This document shows, one piece after another, positions 36,019-44,607 of a stretch of DNA of 64,000 nucleotides. Source of the stretch: Gemmatimonadota bacterium (GTDB lineage Bacteria; Gemmatimonadota; Gemmatimonadetes; Longimicrobiales; Gaopeijiaceae). The notes under the pieces were generated by a model that worked only from the letters and a program-made list of their open reading frames with translations, ran no database searches and had not been told where the DNA came from. The translations under genes were made by a program, and so were the position numbers. Where the stretch lies: contig JAPPOV010000030.1 of assembly GCA_028873595.1 (NCBI GenBank), forward strand, positions 62,001-126,000, in the 5' to 3' direction. How positions within the stretch are numbered: the stretch's first letter is position 1; every line of letters begins with the position of its first letter.

Positions 36019-36783
36019 GTGGATCCATTGATCGATCTGAGAGGAAGGAACGCCATCATCACCGGTGGCTGTCGGGGTGTGGGCCGCGCGGTCGCGCTTC
36101 AGCTTGCCCAGGTGGGCGCCAACGTAGGGATCGGTTTCCGGTCACGAGTCGACGACGCCGAAGCAGTCGTCGAAGAGTGTCGGGCGCTGGGCGTCCAGGC
36201 GTGGGCACACGGCGGAGACCTTGCCGATCCGGCCGAGGCTGAGGCGCTATTCGCGCGAGGCGATGTGGAGTTCGAAGGGCTCGACATCTTCGTCGGTAAC
36301 CACGGGATTTGGCCTCCGGAAGACGAGCCCGTCGCGGAGCTCTCCAATGAACGATGGCATCGGACGATCGACGCCAACCTCCACTCCATCTTCTACGCCT
36401 GCCGGGCGGCGGCTGGTCGCCTTCGTGACCACGGGCGGGTCGTGCTCGTCAGTAGCACGGCCGGGCAGCGTGGAGAAGCGTTCCATGCCGACTACGCGGC
36501 CACGAAAGGTGCGTTGATCTCTATGGTGAAGGGCTTCTGTGTCGAGCTGGCGCCGAGGGGTATCACAGTCAACTCGGTCGCACCGGGCTGGATCGATACG
36601 GAGATGGCTGCGATCGCGTTCGAGGGTGGAGAGCGTGAGCGGATCATGGGGACGATTCCGATCGGCCGAATCGCCACGGCCACAGATGTGGCAGGCCCGA
36701 TCGTCTTCCTCTGCTCCGAGCTCGCGCGACACATCACGGGCGAGATCGTGAATGTCAACGGTGGGGCCGTGCTTCCGGGATGA
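36019..36783 (+). CDS. Short-chain dehydrogenase/reductase (FabG-like)
   Basis: 254 aa. NAD(P) loop TGGCRGVG (residues 15-22), VGNHG in place of NNAG, catalytic Ser145 or 146 (VVLVSSTAG), Tyr159 and Lys163 (YAATK), and the PGWIDTEM loop. The C-terminus [16 protein letters not shown] is typical of classical SDRs. Substrate is not determined by sequence; the neighbouring SIS and PHP genes hint at sugar metabolism. GTG start. It overlaps the cca gene by four bases. Confidence 0.9.
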   Translation: MDPLIDLRGRNAIITGGCRGVGRAVALQLAQVGANVGIGFRSRVDDAEAVVEECRALGVQAWAHGGDLADPAEAEALFARGDVEFEGLDIFVGNHGIWPPEDEPVAELSNERWHRTIDANLHSIFYACRAAAGRLRDHGRVVLVSSTAGQRGEAFHADYAATKGALISMVKGFCVELAPRGITVNSVAPGWIDTEMAAIAFEGGERERIMGTIPIGRIATATDVAGPIVFLCSELARHITGEIVNVNGGAVLPG

Positions 36784-38063
36784 GTGACGTTCGTCCGATC
36801 GCGCCGGGTGCGGTCCGGTGGATCGCTCGAACCCTCGAAGACGCCGGCTATGAGACATGGGCGGTCGGCGGCGCGGTGCGTGACGCACTGCTTGGGCGAC
36901 CATCGGTAGACTGGGATCTCGCAACGAGAGCGACCCCGAAGCAGGTTCGGCGGACCTTTCGAAGAACGGTCCCTATCGGGGTTGAGCACGGTACGGTCGG
37001 CGTACTGGCACGCGACGGCATCATGTACGAAGTGACCACGTTCCGAAGAGATGTCGAGACAGACGGGCGGCACGCTGTGGTGGAATTCGCCGAGCGTATC
37101 GAAGAGGACCTCTCGAGGCGGGACTTCACCATCAATGCGATCGCGTGGCACCCGCTGCGAGACCAACTCTACGATCCATTCGGGGGTGGTGCGGATCTGA
37201 ACACCCGTACGCTGAGGACCGTGGGGGCGGCGGCGGACCGTTTCCGCGAGGACTATCTGCGCATCCTTCGGGCTGTACGGTTTGCCGGCCGGTTCGACCT
37301 CCAGATCGAGGACACCACCTGGGCGGAGCTTACGGCACTGACCGAATATCTACCAACGCTCTCGCCGGAGCGCATTCGGGAAGAACTGATGAAGGTGCTC
37401 TCTGCCGACGCTCGCCCGAGTCGAGCGCTCGGCCTGTACCGCGACGCAGGGATCAATACGGTGCTCTACCCGGAGATCGACGAGCTCGCAGACTCACACT
37501 GGGAGAAGGCCGTGAAGATCGTGGAGGCACTCCCCGTGAACCGACCCATGCTTCGTCTTGGAGCGCTTCTTCGTCCTGTCGACGAAGCCTCGGCCGCTGC
37601 GTTTCTCGTACGGCTGCGCCTGTCGAATGCCGATACTGATGCGGTGGCGCATCTGTCTGGTGCCCCTGAGCTGCCTCCACCGACTCCCGAAGAGGAAGTA
37701 CAACGACGTTGGCTGAGTCGTCATGGAGGCCAGGTCATGAAAGGAGTGGCCCGGCTGGACCTCGCTGCCGCTCGCGCCGGGTGTGCGGACCGCTCGTCCA
37801 CGGAGGTTGTGGAGGCGTGGCGCGCGATGAGAGCCGTACTTCGGTCGTGTCCGCCTCTCGTGGTCGGTGATTTGGCGATCGACGGGCGCGACCTGATCGC
37901 CCTCGGGCTGAAGCCTGGTCCGGTCTTCCGAGACGTTCTGCAGCAGCTGCTGGACTGGGTTCTGGGAGATCCGAGCCGAAATGAGAGGGACGGACTTCTG
38001 CTGCGGGCTGAAGAGGTAACACGTCGGCTCGACTCGGGCAGGCATTCAGAAGGACGATCCTGA
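36780..38063 (+). CDS. cca: CCA tRNA nucleotidyltransferase / poly(A) polymerase family
   Basis: 427 aa. Class II nucleotidyltransferase head: [27 protein letters not shown] (catalytic DxD), [34 protein letters not shown] and [12 protein letters not shown]. The C-terminal part is helical. The tRNA-Gln gene here does not encode CCA, so such an enzyme is needed to mature it. It abuts rarA with TGATG. Confidence 0.93.
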   Translation: MSDVRPIAPGAVRWIARTLEDAGYETWAVGGAVRDALLGRPSVDWDLATRATPKQVRRTFRRTVPIGVEHGTVGVLARDGIMYEVTTFRRDVETDGRHAVVEFAERIEEDLSRRDFTINAIAWHPLRDQLYDPFGGGADLNTRTLRTVGAAADRFREDYLRILRAVRFAGRFDLQIEDTTWAELTALTEYLPTLSPERIREELMKVLSADARPSRALGLYRDAGINTVLYPEIDELADSHWEKAVKIVEALPVNRPMLRLGALLRPVDEASAAAFLVRLRLSNADTDAVAHLSGAPELPPPTPEEEVQRRWLSRHGGQVMKGVARLDLAAARAGCADRSSTEVVEAWRAMRAVLRSCPPLVVGDLAIDGRDLIALGLKPGPVFRDVLQQLLDWVLGDPSRNERDGLLLRAEEVTRRLDSGRHSEGRS

Positions 38064-39439
38064 TGACCGACCTGGACCTGTTCGGTAGAGAGTCAGAGGA
38101 AGAGGCGGGTGATGGGATCCTCGGTACGGGCGGGCCTGACGCGGGGTCTGACGGTGTCGATCCGAACGCTCCGCTCGCCGCTCGCATGCGCCCTCGCACG
38201 CTCGACGACTTCCAGGGCCAGGAGCAGCTGCTGGGGCAGGGGAAAGCGATTCGCGCCATGCTTGATGGTGGTAAGGTCGCGAGCATGATCCTGTGGGGGC
38301 CACCGGGTAGCGGAAAGACCACGCTCGCGCGCATCATCGCGGATATGTCGGGAACGACCTTCGTGCCGTTCAGCGCGGTCACCGAAGGTGTCGCTCGGGT
38401 CCGGGAGATCATCGCCGAAGCAGGGACGCGCCGCCGGGCCACTGGGCGTCAGACGATTCTCTTCGCGGACGAGATCCACCGCTTCAACAAGGCTCAGCAG
38501 GACGCGTTCCTGCCACACGTTGAGGCCGGCACGATCATCCTTGTCGGTGCGACAACCGAGAACCCGTCGTTCGAGATCGTCCGCCCACTTCTTTCCCGTG
38601 CGCCGGTATACGTGCTCGAGGCGCTCAGCGCCCGAGCGATTCGCTCGATTCTGGATCAGGCGATGGCCGATTCTCGAGGCCTTGCGTCGATGGAAGTGAC
38701 GGGTGACGACGACGCGCTGAACTTCATCGCAGAGGCCGCAGACGGAGATGCGCGCCGCGCGCTGGGTGTACTCGAGGCGGCGGCGCACCTTGCCGGGACA
38801 GGGGGGATCGTGAACGAGGACGTGGCGCGCGAGGCCCTCCAGCATCGATACGCTGCGTACGACAAGAGTGGTGAAGAGCACTACAACCTCATCTCTGCCC
38901 TCCACAAGTCCGTGCGGGGATCGGATCCGGATGCCGCACTGTACTGGCTGGCTCGGATGCTGGAGGGTGGAGAAGATCCGCTCTATGTGGCGCGGCGGTT
39001 GGTGCGTATGGCGACCGAGGACATCGGTCTGGCGGATCCCGCTGCCCTCGGACACGCCGTTGCGGCAAGGGATGCTTATCACTTCCTCGGTGCCCCCGAG
39101 GGAGAACTCGCGCTTGCGCAGGCCACGGTCTACCTGGCGACCGCCCCGAAGTCCAATCGAGTGTACGGGGCGTGGAAGGCAGCTCGCAGGCGGGCGCGGG
39201 AGACCCCGGCGGCGGGTGTCCCGCTACACATTCGAAACGCGCCCACATCGCTCATGAAGGACCTCGGATATGGGCAGGGCTACCAGTACGACCCGGCGCT
39301 TGAAGATGGCGTCTCCGACCAGGCGTACCTGCCGAACGAAGTGGCGGGTTCACGCTTCTACGAGCCGGGTGACTTCGGCTTCGAGAAGACCATTGCAGAG
39401 CGGTTGAGATGGTGGGGAGAGCGGCGGAAGAAGGGCTGA
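38063..39439 (+). CDS. rarA: Replication-associated recombination protein RarA (MgsA), AAA+ ATPase
   Basis: 458 aa. Clamp-loader-like ATPase acting at stalled forks. Walker [10 protein letters not shown], Walker [23 protein letters not shown], sensor [10 protein letters not shown], and the RarA-specific C-terminal tetramer domain ([52 protein letters not shown]). The N-terminal 40 residues form a Gly/Asp-rich extension before [16 protein letters not shown]. Confidence 0.96.
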   Translation: MTDLDLFGRESEEEAGDGILGTGGPDAGSDGVDPNAPLAARMRPRTLDDFQGQEQLLGQGKAIRAMLDGGKVASMILWGPPGSGKTTLARIIADMSGTTFVPFSAVTEGVARVREIIAEAGTRRRATGRQTILFADEIHRFNKAQQDAFLPHVEAGTIILVGATTENPSFEIVRPLLSRAPVYVLEALSARAIRSILDQAMADSRGLASMEVTGDDDALNFIAEAADGDARRALGVLEAAAHLAGTGGIVNEDVAREALQHRYAAYDKSGEEHYNLISALHKSVRGSDPDAALYWLARMLEGGEDPLYVARRLVRMATEDIGLADPAALGHAVAARDAYHFLGAPEGELALAQATVYLATAPKSNRVYGAWKAARRRARETPAAGVPLHIRNAPTSLMKDLGYGQGYQYDPALEDGVSDQAYLPNEVAGSRFYEPGDFGFEKTIAERLRWWGERRKKG

Positions 39440-39511
39440 TCCGGGACTGTGTGGCTGCCCTGACCTTGGGTATTCTTCGGGCGTCCCCACGGTGGTCTGA
39501 ACTCTGGGGTC

Positions 39512-39517
39512 GGAGGT
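39512..39517 (+). promoter_or_regulatory. Ribosome binding site for the hflX non-canonical start
   Basis: GGAGGT, a near-perfect Shine-Dalgarno, six bases before ATC (39524). No ATG, GTG or TTG exists in this frame between the upstream stop at 39461 and 39569. Confidence 0.5.
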
Positions 39518-39523
39518 AATCGG

Positions 39524-40825
39524 ATCCCCACGCAACTCATTGATCTGCGGACGCCCGTCGACCGGGCGGTGCTCGTCGGAGCGCCGTCTCGTTCGGAGGC
39601 ACGCGACGTCGCGAATGAACACCTTGACGAGCTGGCTCGCCTGACCGACACGGCGGGCGGCGAGGTCGTTGGGTCACTGGTGCAGCGACTCGATTCGCCT
39701 CATCCGCGGTACTACCTGGGAGAGGGTAAGGCGAGGTCCCTGGGGGAGCTCGTCGCGGAGCGGGAAGCGAATCTCGTCATCTTTGACGAGGAGCTCAGTC
39801 CCGCCCAGGGCAAGAATCTCGAGGAGCTCATCAAGGTTCGTGTGATGGACCGCTCTGAACTCATCCTCGACATTTTCGCGACCCGTGCCCAGTCGAGTGA
39901 GGCGCGGATGCAGGTCGAGCTGGCCCAGCTGGAGTACCTGCTTCCCCGTCTGCGCCGTATGTGGAACCACCTCTCCCGAATCCGTGGCGGTATCGGTTTG
40001 CGTGGTCCGGGGGAGACGCAGCTGGAAACCGACCGGCGGCTCATCGGAACCCGGATTGGTGATCTCAGGCGTAAGCTCCGAGACGTGGCGAAAGCTCGAG
40101 CGGTCCAGCGAAAATCTCGGGCAGGACTGTTTCGGGTCGCACTCGTGGGCTACACGAACGCCGGAAAGTCGTCACTCCTCAGGGCGCTGTCCGGTGCGGA
40201 CCTCTTTGTCGAGGATCGACTCTTCGCCACGCTCGACTCGGCGACGAGGAACGTCGATCTCGAGGGTGGTTACGAAGCGCTCGTTACGGATACCGTCGGA
40301 TTCATTCGCAAGCTGCCACATCACCTCGTCGCGTCGTTCCGCTCCACGCTGGAGGAAGCGGGGGAGGCGGATGTCCTTCTTCACGTGATCGACGCCTCAC
40401 ACCCCGATTGGGAAGAACAACGGCAGGTCGTCCTGGAGGTACTCGAGGACCTGGCGCTCGACGATCGAGAGAAGATCCTGGTCTTCAATAAGACGGATCG
40501 GATTAGCGAGGTAGAGCGAGAGTCGCTCCAGCGCCGGATTCGCGCGCTGGAAACGACCCCTGCGGTCTTCGTAAGCGCCCACCAGGCGGACTCGCTGGAG
40601 GCGTTGAAGGAAACGCTCCGTGCGCGAATCCGAAACCGGCTCGCATCTGTGACCGTCCGCATCCCGTATGCGGACGGTGAGGCGATTGCAGCGGTGTACC
40701 GTGAAGGAGAGGTTGTCCACCGGGTGGACGAAGCGATGGACGTGCGGCTCACGGCGCGCCTTCCGCGTGGCGTGGTGGGCCGGCTTGCGTCTCGTGCGGG
40801 AATCGAAATCGAGGAGGTCGCATGA
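39524..40825 (+). CDS. hflX: Ribosome-associated GTPase HflX (apparent ATC start)
   Basis: 433 aa from the proposed start. HflX N-domain (YYLGEGKARSLGEL; FDEELSPAQGKNLEE), then GGIGLRGPGETQLETDRRLI, then the GTPase domain with GYTNAGKSS (G1), DTVGFIRKLPHHLVASFRSTLEE (G3) and FNKTD (G4). The first canonical in-frame start is the GTG at 39569, which lacks a ribosome site and cuts off the usual family head. The frame continues upstream as TQLIDLRTPVDRA, and a strong GGAGGT at 39512-39517 sits six bases before an ATC at 39524. An AUC start, or a mutated ATG, is inferred. Confidence 0.9.
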   Translation: MPTQLIDLRTPVDRAVLVGAPSRSEARDVANEHLDELARLTDTAGGEVVGSLVQRLDSPHPRYYLGEGKARSLGELVAEREANLVIFDEELSPAQGKNLEELIKVRVMDRSELILDIFATRAQSSEARMQVELAQLEYLLPRLRRMWNHLSRIRGGIGLRGPGETQLETDRRLIGTRIGDLRRKLRDVAKARAVQRKSRAGLFRVALVGYTNAGKSSLLRALSGADLFVEDRLFATLDSATRNVDLEGGYEALVTDTVGFIRKLPHHLVASFRSTLEEAGEADVLLHVIDASHPDWEEQRQVVLEVLEDLALDDREKILVFNKTDRISEVERESLQRRIRALETTPAVFVSAHQADSLEALKETLRARIRNRLASVTVRIPYADGEAIAAVYREGEVVHRVDEAMDVRLTARLPRGVVGRLASRAGIEIEEVA

Positions 40826-41715
40826 GTCTCGGGCCGGTCGTAATCATCGGGCCCGGCCGGATGGGCCGCACGCTCGCCGGCGCGTTCATCGAGAGCGGAG
40901 CGTTTCGGGAGGTGGTGGTGGCGGGGCGCCAGGCGACCGCCCCGTACGAGCCCGCATGGGATGGGCACGCCCGGTATGTATTCGGTCTGGAACGCCCTCT
41001 GCCCGGTACCCTGGCTGTTCTCCTCGCGGTTCCAGAAGCACATGTGCCTGAAGTGGCGCACTCGCTGGCTGCATTGGGCCCTGCACCGGACGGATGCTCG
41101 GTCTTTCACCTTTCCGGGGCATTACCCACCGACGTCCTCGAACCTCTGTATCACGCGGGATACGCGGTCGGTGCCCTGCACCCACTTCTGGCCGTGACGG
41201 ACCCGACGGTCGGTGAGCTTTGCATCGGTGATGCCTGGTTTTCCGTGACGGGAGCTCCGGATGTCGTCTCGGTCGCTCGCATGCTCACGAATTCCATCGG
41301 GTGCAGGCTCATCGCCGTACCGGCCGCCCGTCGTTCGACCTATCACGCTGCCGCGGTGCTGGCGAGCACGATGATGCTGCCACTGCTCGCGAGGGCGGTG
41401 GAGCTCATGCAGCGAGCGGGTGTCGACGGGGATCAGGGACTCGCTGCACTCATCCCGCTGGTTCGCAGCACGCTTGATTCGATCGAAGCGGGAGGCGTGC
41501 CGGATGCCAGCCGCGGCCCCATTGCATGCGGGGACGTCGATACTGTAGCGCTTCACCTGAGAGCTCTGGACCATGATCAGGCTCACCTTTACGCCACGCT
41601 CGGAGCGGAGACGCTCGAGCTTTCCAAGGGTGGCCTGGATCGCGAAATCTACGAAGCCCTGAACGACCTATTCAGCCGAGTGCTCAAACTCGAGACCACA
41701 GGAACAGGCTACTGA
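40822..41715 (+). CDS. Rossmann-like / DUF2520 domain protein
   Basis: 297 aa. N-terminal Rossmann loop [21 protein letters not shown] and the HPLLAV segment ([14 protein letters not shown]), followed by a DUF2520 C-terminal helical domain ([47 protein letters not shown]). These proteins look like small oxidoreductases of the 6-phosphogluconate dehydrogenase type and are often encoded near pantothenate genes; substrate unknown. It overlaps hflX by four bases. Confidence 0.85.
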   Translation: MSLGPVVIIGPGRMGRTLAGAFIESGAFREVVVAGRQATAPYEPAWDGHARYVFGLERPLPGTLAVLLAVPEAHVPEVAHSLAALGPAPDGCSVFHLSGALPTDVLEPLYHAGYAVGALHPLLAVTDPTVGELCIGDAWFSVTGAPDVVSVARMLTNSIGCRLIAVPAARRSTYHAAAVLASTMMLPLLARAVELMQRAGVDGDQGLAALIPLVRSTLDSIEAGGVPDASRGPIACGDVDTVALHLRALDHDQAHLYATLGAETLELSKGGLDREIYEALNDLFSRVLKLETTGTGY

Positions 41716-41716
41716 T

Positions 41717-42445
41717 ATGCGTTTGTACGTGAACATCGATCACATCGCGACTGTTCGGCAGGCGCGGATGACGGACGAACCGGATCCTGTGCGGGCGGCT
41801 GTCCTCGCCGAACTGGGTGGAGCAGATGGGCTCACGGTCCACCTGCGCGAAGACCGACGTCATATCCAGGACCGTGATGTCGATCTTCTGATGGAAACGG
41901 CCCGCACTCCGATCAATCTCGAGGTCGCCGCGTCCGAGGACATGATCACTCTGGCGTGCGCGTGGCGGCCGGCTCAGGTGACACTCGTTCCGGAAAAAAG
42001 GGAAGAGGTCACGACAGAAGGGGGCCTCGCCCTCGGCGCGGAGAGCCAGCGCGGCCCGTTAGCGGAGGCGATTCACCGGCTGCAGGACGTCGGGATTCGA
42101 ACGTCACTCTTCATCGATCCGGACGAAGCGGCGATCCACGTATCCGCCGACCTTGGCGTGGAAGCGGTGGAACTGCACACCGGTGAATTTGCGAACACGG
42201 CCGGTGCGGCGCGCGTCGCTCAATTGGCCCGGCTTGCGGATGCCGCCGCATTGGCCCGGTCGTGCGGGCTGGCCGCTCACGCGGGCCACGGACTAACCTA
42301 CCAGAACGTGGCACCCGTGGCGGCGATTCCCGAACTCGAAGAGCTCAACATCGGACATTCGATCATCTCGCGGGCGGTATTCGTGGGACTCGAGCGAGCT
42401 GTAAGCGAGATGGCGCACATTCTGCGACGGGAACGACCGTCGTGA
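41717..42445 (+). CDS. pdxJ: Pyridoxine 5'-phosphate synthase (PdxJ)
   Basis: 242 aa, normal length. Last step of deoxyxylulose-dependent vitamin B6 synthesis. [13 protein letters not shown] at the N-terminus, [15 protein letters not shown], the catalytic-region [17 protein letters not shown], and [39 protein letters not shown] are all intact. One base after the DUF2520 gene and coupled to the next gene by GTGA. Confidence 0.97.
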   Translation: MRLYVNIDHIATVRQARMTDEPDPVRAAVLAELGGADGLTVHLREDRRHIQDRDVDLLMETARTPINLEVAASEDMITLACAWRPAQVTLVPEKREEVTTEGGLALGAESQRGPLAEAIHRLQDVGIRTSLFIDPDEAAIHVSADLGVEAVELHTGEFANTAGAARVAQLARLADAAALARSCGLAAHAGHGLTYQNVAPVAAIPELEELNIGHSIISRAVFVGLERAVSEMAHILRRERPS

Positions 42446-43509
42446 AGAACGCAGGAAAAGCGGCGGTCGGCCTCCTGGTCACCGTCTTCCTTCTCTGGTT
42501 CGTGCTCAAGGACGTCGACTTCGGCGAGGTACTCGCGAACATCGCGACAGGGAACATGTGGTTGCTGGCGGCCTCCGTGTTCGTCGCGACGTTCGGCTTC
42601 CTCATCCGGGCGTTACGCTGGCACGTACTGCTCGCGCCGGTGCTTCCCGAGAGTCGTCTCCGCTCCAGGTTTGCAGGCGTCTCCATCGGGTTCATGGCGA
42701 ACAACATCCTGCCCGCGCGGATGGGTGAGTTCGCACGTCCGTATGCGTTCAGTCGCCTCGAGCCGATCAGCATCACGGCGGCGTTTGGAAGTCTTGTGGT
42801 CGAACGCTTCATGGACGGCGTGATTCTCCTGCTTTTTCTCATCATCCCCGTCTATACCCCGGCGTTTCCGGAGGTGGCCGCCCTCCTCGAGGGCGGTGGC
42901 CTGGCAATCTTTCAGGGAGCCGTCGCACTCGTGTTCGGGGTGCTTTTCGCGCTCATACTGATGGCCACGCTGCCTCGACAATTCCTGGCGGTTGCGCGGT
43001 TCTTCGTGAGCTTCCTTCCCGGTGGCTGGGCAGGGCGCATCGTCGAGCTTCTCGAAGGTCTTCTCGATTCGATGGCGATCATGCGTGACCCGAAGCTTCT
43101 CGCACTGGGATTCGCGTGGTCGCTCTTCTTCTGGACCTGGCACGGCCTCTCGTTCTGGCTGGGAATGCTTGCGTTCGGTATCGATACCGGCTGGTTCTCC
43201 GCCATGTTCACGGAGGCGGTTGTGGGCTTCGGTGTGGCGCTCCCATCCGCTCCAGGGTTCTTCGGCACGTTCCACGCCTCGGCGAACTTCGCTCTGACGA
43301 CGGTCTACGGAGTCTCCGAGGCGCAGTCACTCGCGTTCGCCTTCGCCTACCACTTCGGTGGCTGGATCCCGATTACGGCGATCGGCCTGTGGTACACGTG
43401 GAAACTGGGTCTCTCTCTGAGCGACATCGGATCTGCCGACGACCAGGTTCATGAAGCTCAGGAAGAGGCGACGTGGGGCGAGGGGCGTGCCGAGACCGAT
43501 GCCGACTGA
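42442..43509 (+). CDS. YbhN/lysylphosphatidylglycerol synthase-type flippase-like membrane protein
   Basis: About 355 aa with eight or nine hydrophobic helices. Family blocks are [59 protein letters not shown] and [28 protein letters not shown]. This is the UPF0104/AglD-like family, which includes the flippase half of MprF; the lipid handled is unknown. GTG start coupled to pdxJ. The acidic C-terminal tail overlaps ispE by 11 bases. Confidence 0.88.
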   Translation: MKNAGKAAVGLLVTVFLLWFVLKDVDFGEVLANIATGNMWLLAASVFVATFGFLIRALRWHVLLAPVLPESRLRSRFAGVSIGFMANNILPARMGEFARPYAFSRLEPISITAAFGSLVVERFMDGVILLLFLIIPVYTPAFPEVAALLEGGGLAIFQGAVALVFGVLFALILMATLPRQFLAVARFFVSFLPGGWAGRIVELLEGLLDSMAIMRDPKLLALGFAWSLFFWTWHGLSFWLGMLAFGIDTGWFSAMFTEAVVGFGVALPSAPGFFGTFHASANFALTTVYGVSEAQSLAFAFAYHFGGWIPITAIGLWYTWKLGLSLSDIGSADDQVHEAQEEATWGEGRAETDAD

Positions 43510-44425
43510 CGTGCGCGGGGTGGCCCGCACGCTGGCTCCGGCAAAGGTGAATCTCGCCCTCTATGTCGGCCCGAAGCGCCTGGACGGATTTCACGAGCTT
43601 GTGACGATCTTTCAGGCGATTTCTCTTGCCGATGAAGTCGAGGTCGAGGTGATGGCCCCGGCAAGAGAGGGGCAGGCGGATGAGGCGATCCGGCTGATCG
43701 TAGAAGGTCCCGATCTTGGTCCGGTCGAGGAGAACCTTGCGTGGCGGGCAGCACAGGCGTTCGCCGTAGAGGCTCGTTTGGACCGGCCCGTTTCGATTCG
43801 TCTCCGGAAGACGATCCCTGCGGGTGCCGGCCTCGGAGGCGGGTCGTCCGATGCCGCGGCCGTGTTGCGGTGCCTCGCGTACCTGACCGACTTCGACGAC
43901 GCACCAAGGTTGACTGAGATCGCGGCAGGACTCGGGTCGGATGTGGCGTTTTTCCTCGGATCGTCTCCTACCGCGATCGGACGGGGGCGTGGTGAGCAGA
44001 TCCAACCAGTCGAAGCTTTGCCGTCCAGACCGATCGCGGTTGCATTGCCACCGGTACACGTAGCGACGGGCCCCGCTTACCGGGCCCTGGACGCCTCTCG
44101 AGTCGACCACGAAACGGTTCAGCTACCGGGTATGGGTGCCGTGGTGTCATGGAACGGCCTGCTCGGTGAGGGGGGGGTAAACGACTTCGAGGCGATCGTA
44201 GCCGAGCGTCACGAGCCGGTCGCGAAGTCACTTGCTGCGATGCGAAGCGCCGGAGCCGCGTTCGCCATGCTCTCGGGCAGCGGTGCGGCCTCGTTCGCTC
44301 TCTTCGACGAATCCGTTGATGCGGTCAGGGCCGAGGCGTGGTGCGATGGTCTGTCGAATTCTCTCGGTTGGTCGATCGTTCCGTGCACCACTCTGGAGCA
44401 CATGCCGGAGGTCATTTCGATGTGA
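43499..44425 (+). CDS. ispE: 4-diphosphocytidyl-2-C-methyl-D-erythritol kinase (IspE)
   Basis: 308 aa. GHMP kinase of the MEP isoprenoid pathway. N-terminus APAKVNLALYVGPKRLDGFHEL, ATP loop PAGAGLGGGSSDAAAVLRCL, and C-terminal MLSGSGAASFALF. The ATG at 43499 was preferred to 43451 for length. An eight-G run at about 44170-44177 lies inside the coding frame. The tRNA-Gln gene follows 66 bases after the stop. Confidence 0.95.
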   Translation: MPTDVRGVARTLAPAKVNLALYVGPKRLDGFHELVTIFQAISLADEVEVEVMAPAREGQADEAIRLIVEGPDLGPVEENLAWRAAQAFAVEARLDRPVSIRLRKTIPAGAGLGGGSSDAAAVLRCLAYLTDFDDAPRLTEIAAGLGSDVAFFLGSSPTAIGRGRGEQIQPVEALPSRPIAVALPPVHVATGPAYRALDASRVDHETVQLPGMGAVVSWNGLLGEGGVNDFEAIVAERHEPVAKSLAAMRSAGAAFAMLSGSGAASFALFDESVDAVRAEAWCDGLSNSLGWSIVPCTTLEHMPEVISM

Positions 44426-44453
44426 TTCGATCGGTGCGCGTCTACGTGAGGGG

Positions 44454-44483
44454 TTGAGGCGCGCTTGGAGGTTCTGATAGCAT
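44454..44483 (+). promoter_or_regulatory. Candidate promoter for tRNA-Gln
   Basis: TTGAGG at 44454-44459, 18 bases, TAGCAT at 44478-44483. The tRNA begins at 44492, the expected distance for a start with a very short or absent leader. Confidence 0.55.
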
Positions 44484-44491
44484 TCGGTCGC

Positions 44492-44562
44492 TGGCCCGTC
44501 GTCTAATGGCAAGACCCCGGTCTTTGGAACCGGTAATGGTGGTTCGAATCCACCCGGGCCAA
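44492..44562 (+). tRNA. tRNA-Gln (anticodon UUG)
   Basis: A complete 71-base cloverleaf. The acceptor stem TGGCCCG pairs with CGGGCCA. The D-stem is GTC/GAC, the anticodon stem is CCGGT/ACCGG with loop CTTTGGA (anticodon TTG at 44524-44526), and the T-stem is GGTGG/CCACC with loop TTCGAAT. U1-A72 and discriminator A fit glutamine tRNAs. CCA is not encoded. Confidence 0.96.
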
Positions 44563-44571
44563 TCATCATGC

Positions 44572-44601
44572 TTCGCCTCCCGAGGGGGCGCCTCGTAGCT
44601 T
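44572..44601 (+). promoter_or_regulatory. Candidate promoter giving a leaderless message
   Basis: TTCGCC at 44572-44577, 18 bases, TAGCTT at 44596-44601, then only six bases to the ATG at 44608. No Shine-Dalgarno precedes the ATG, as expected for a leaderless transcript. Confidence 0.4.
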
Positions 44602-44607
44602 GTCGAC

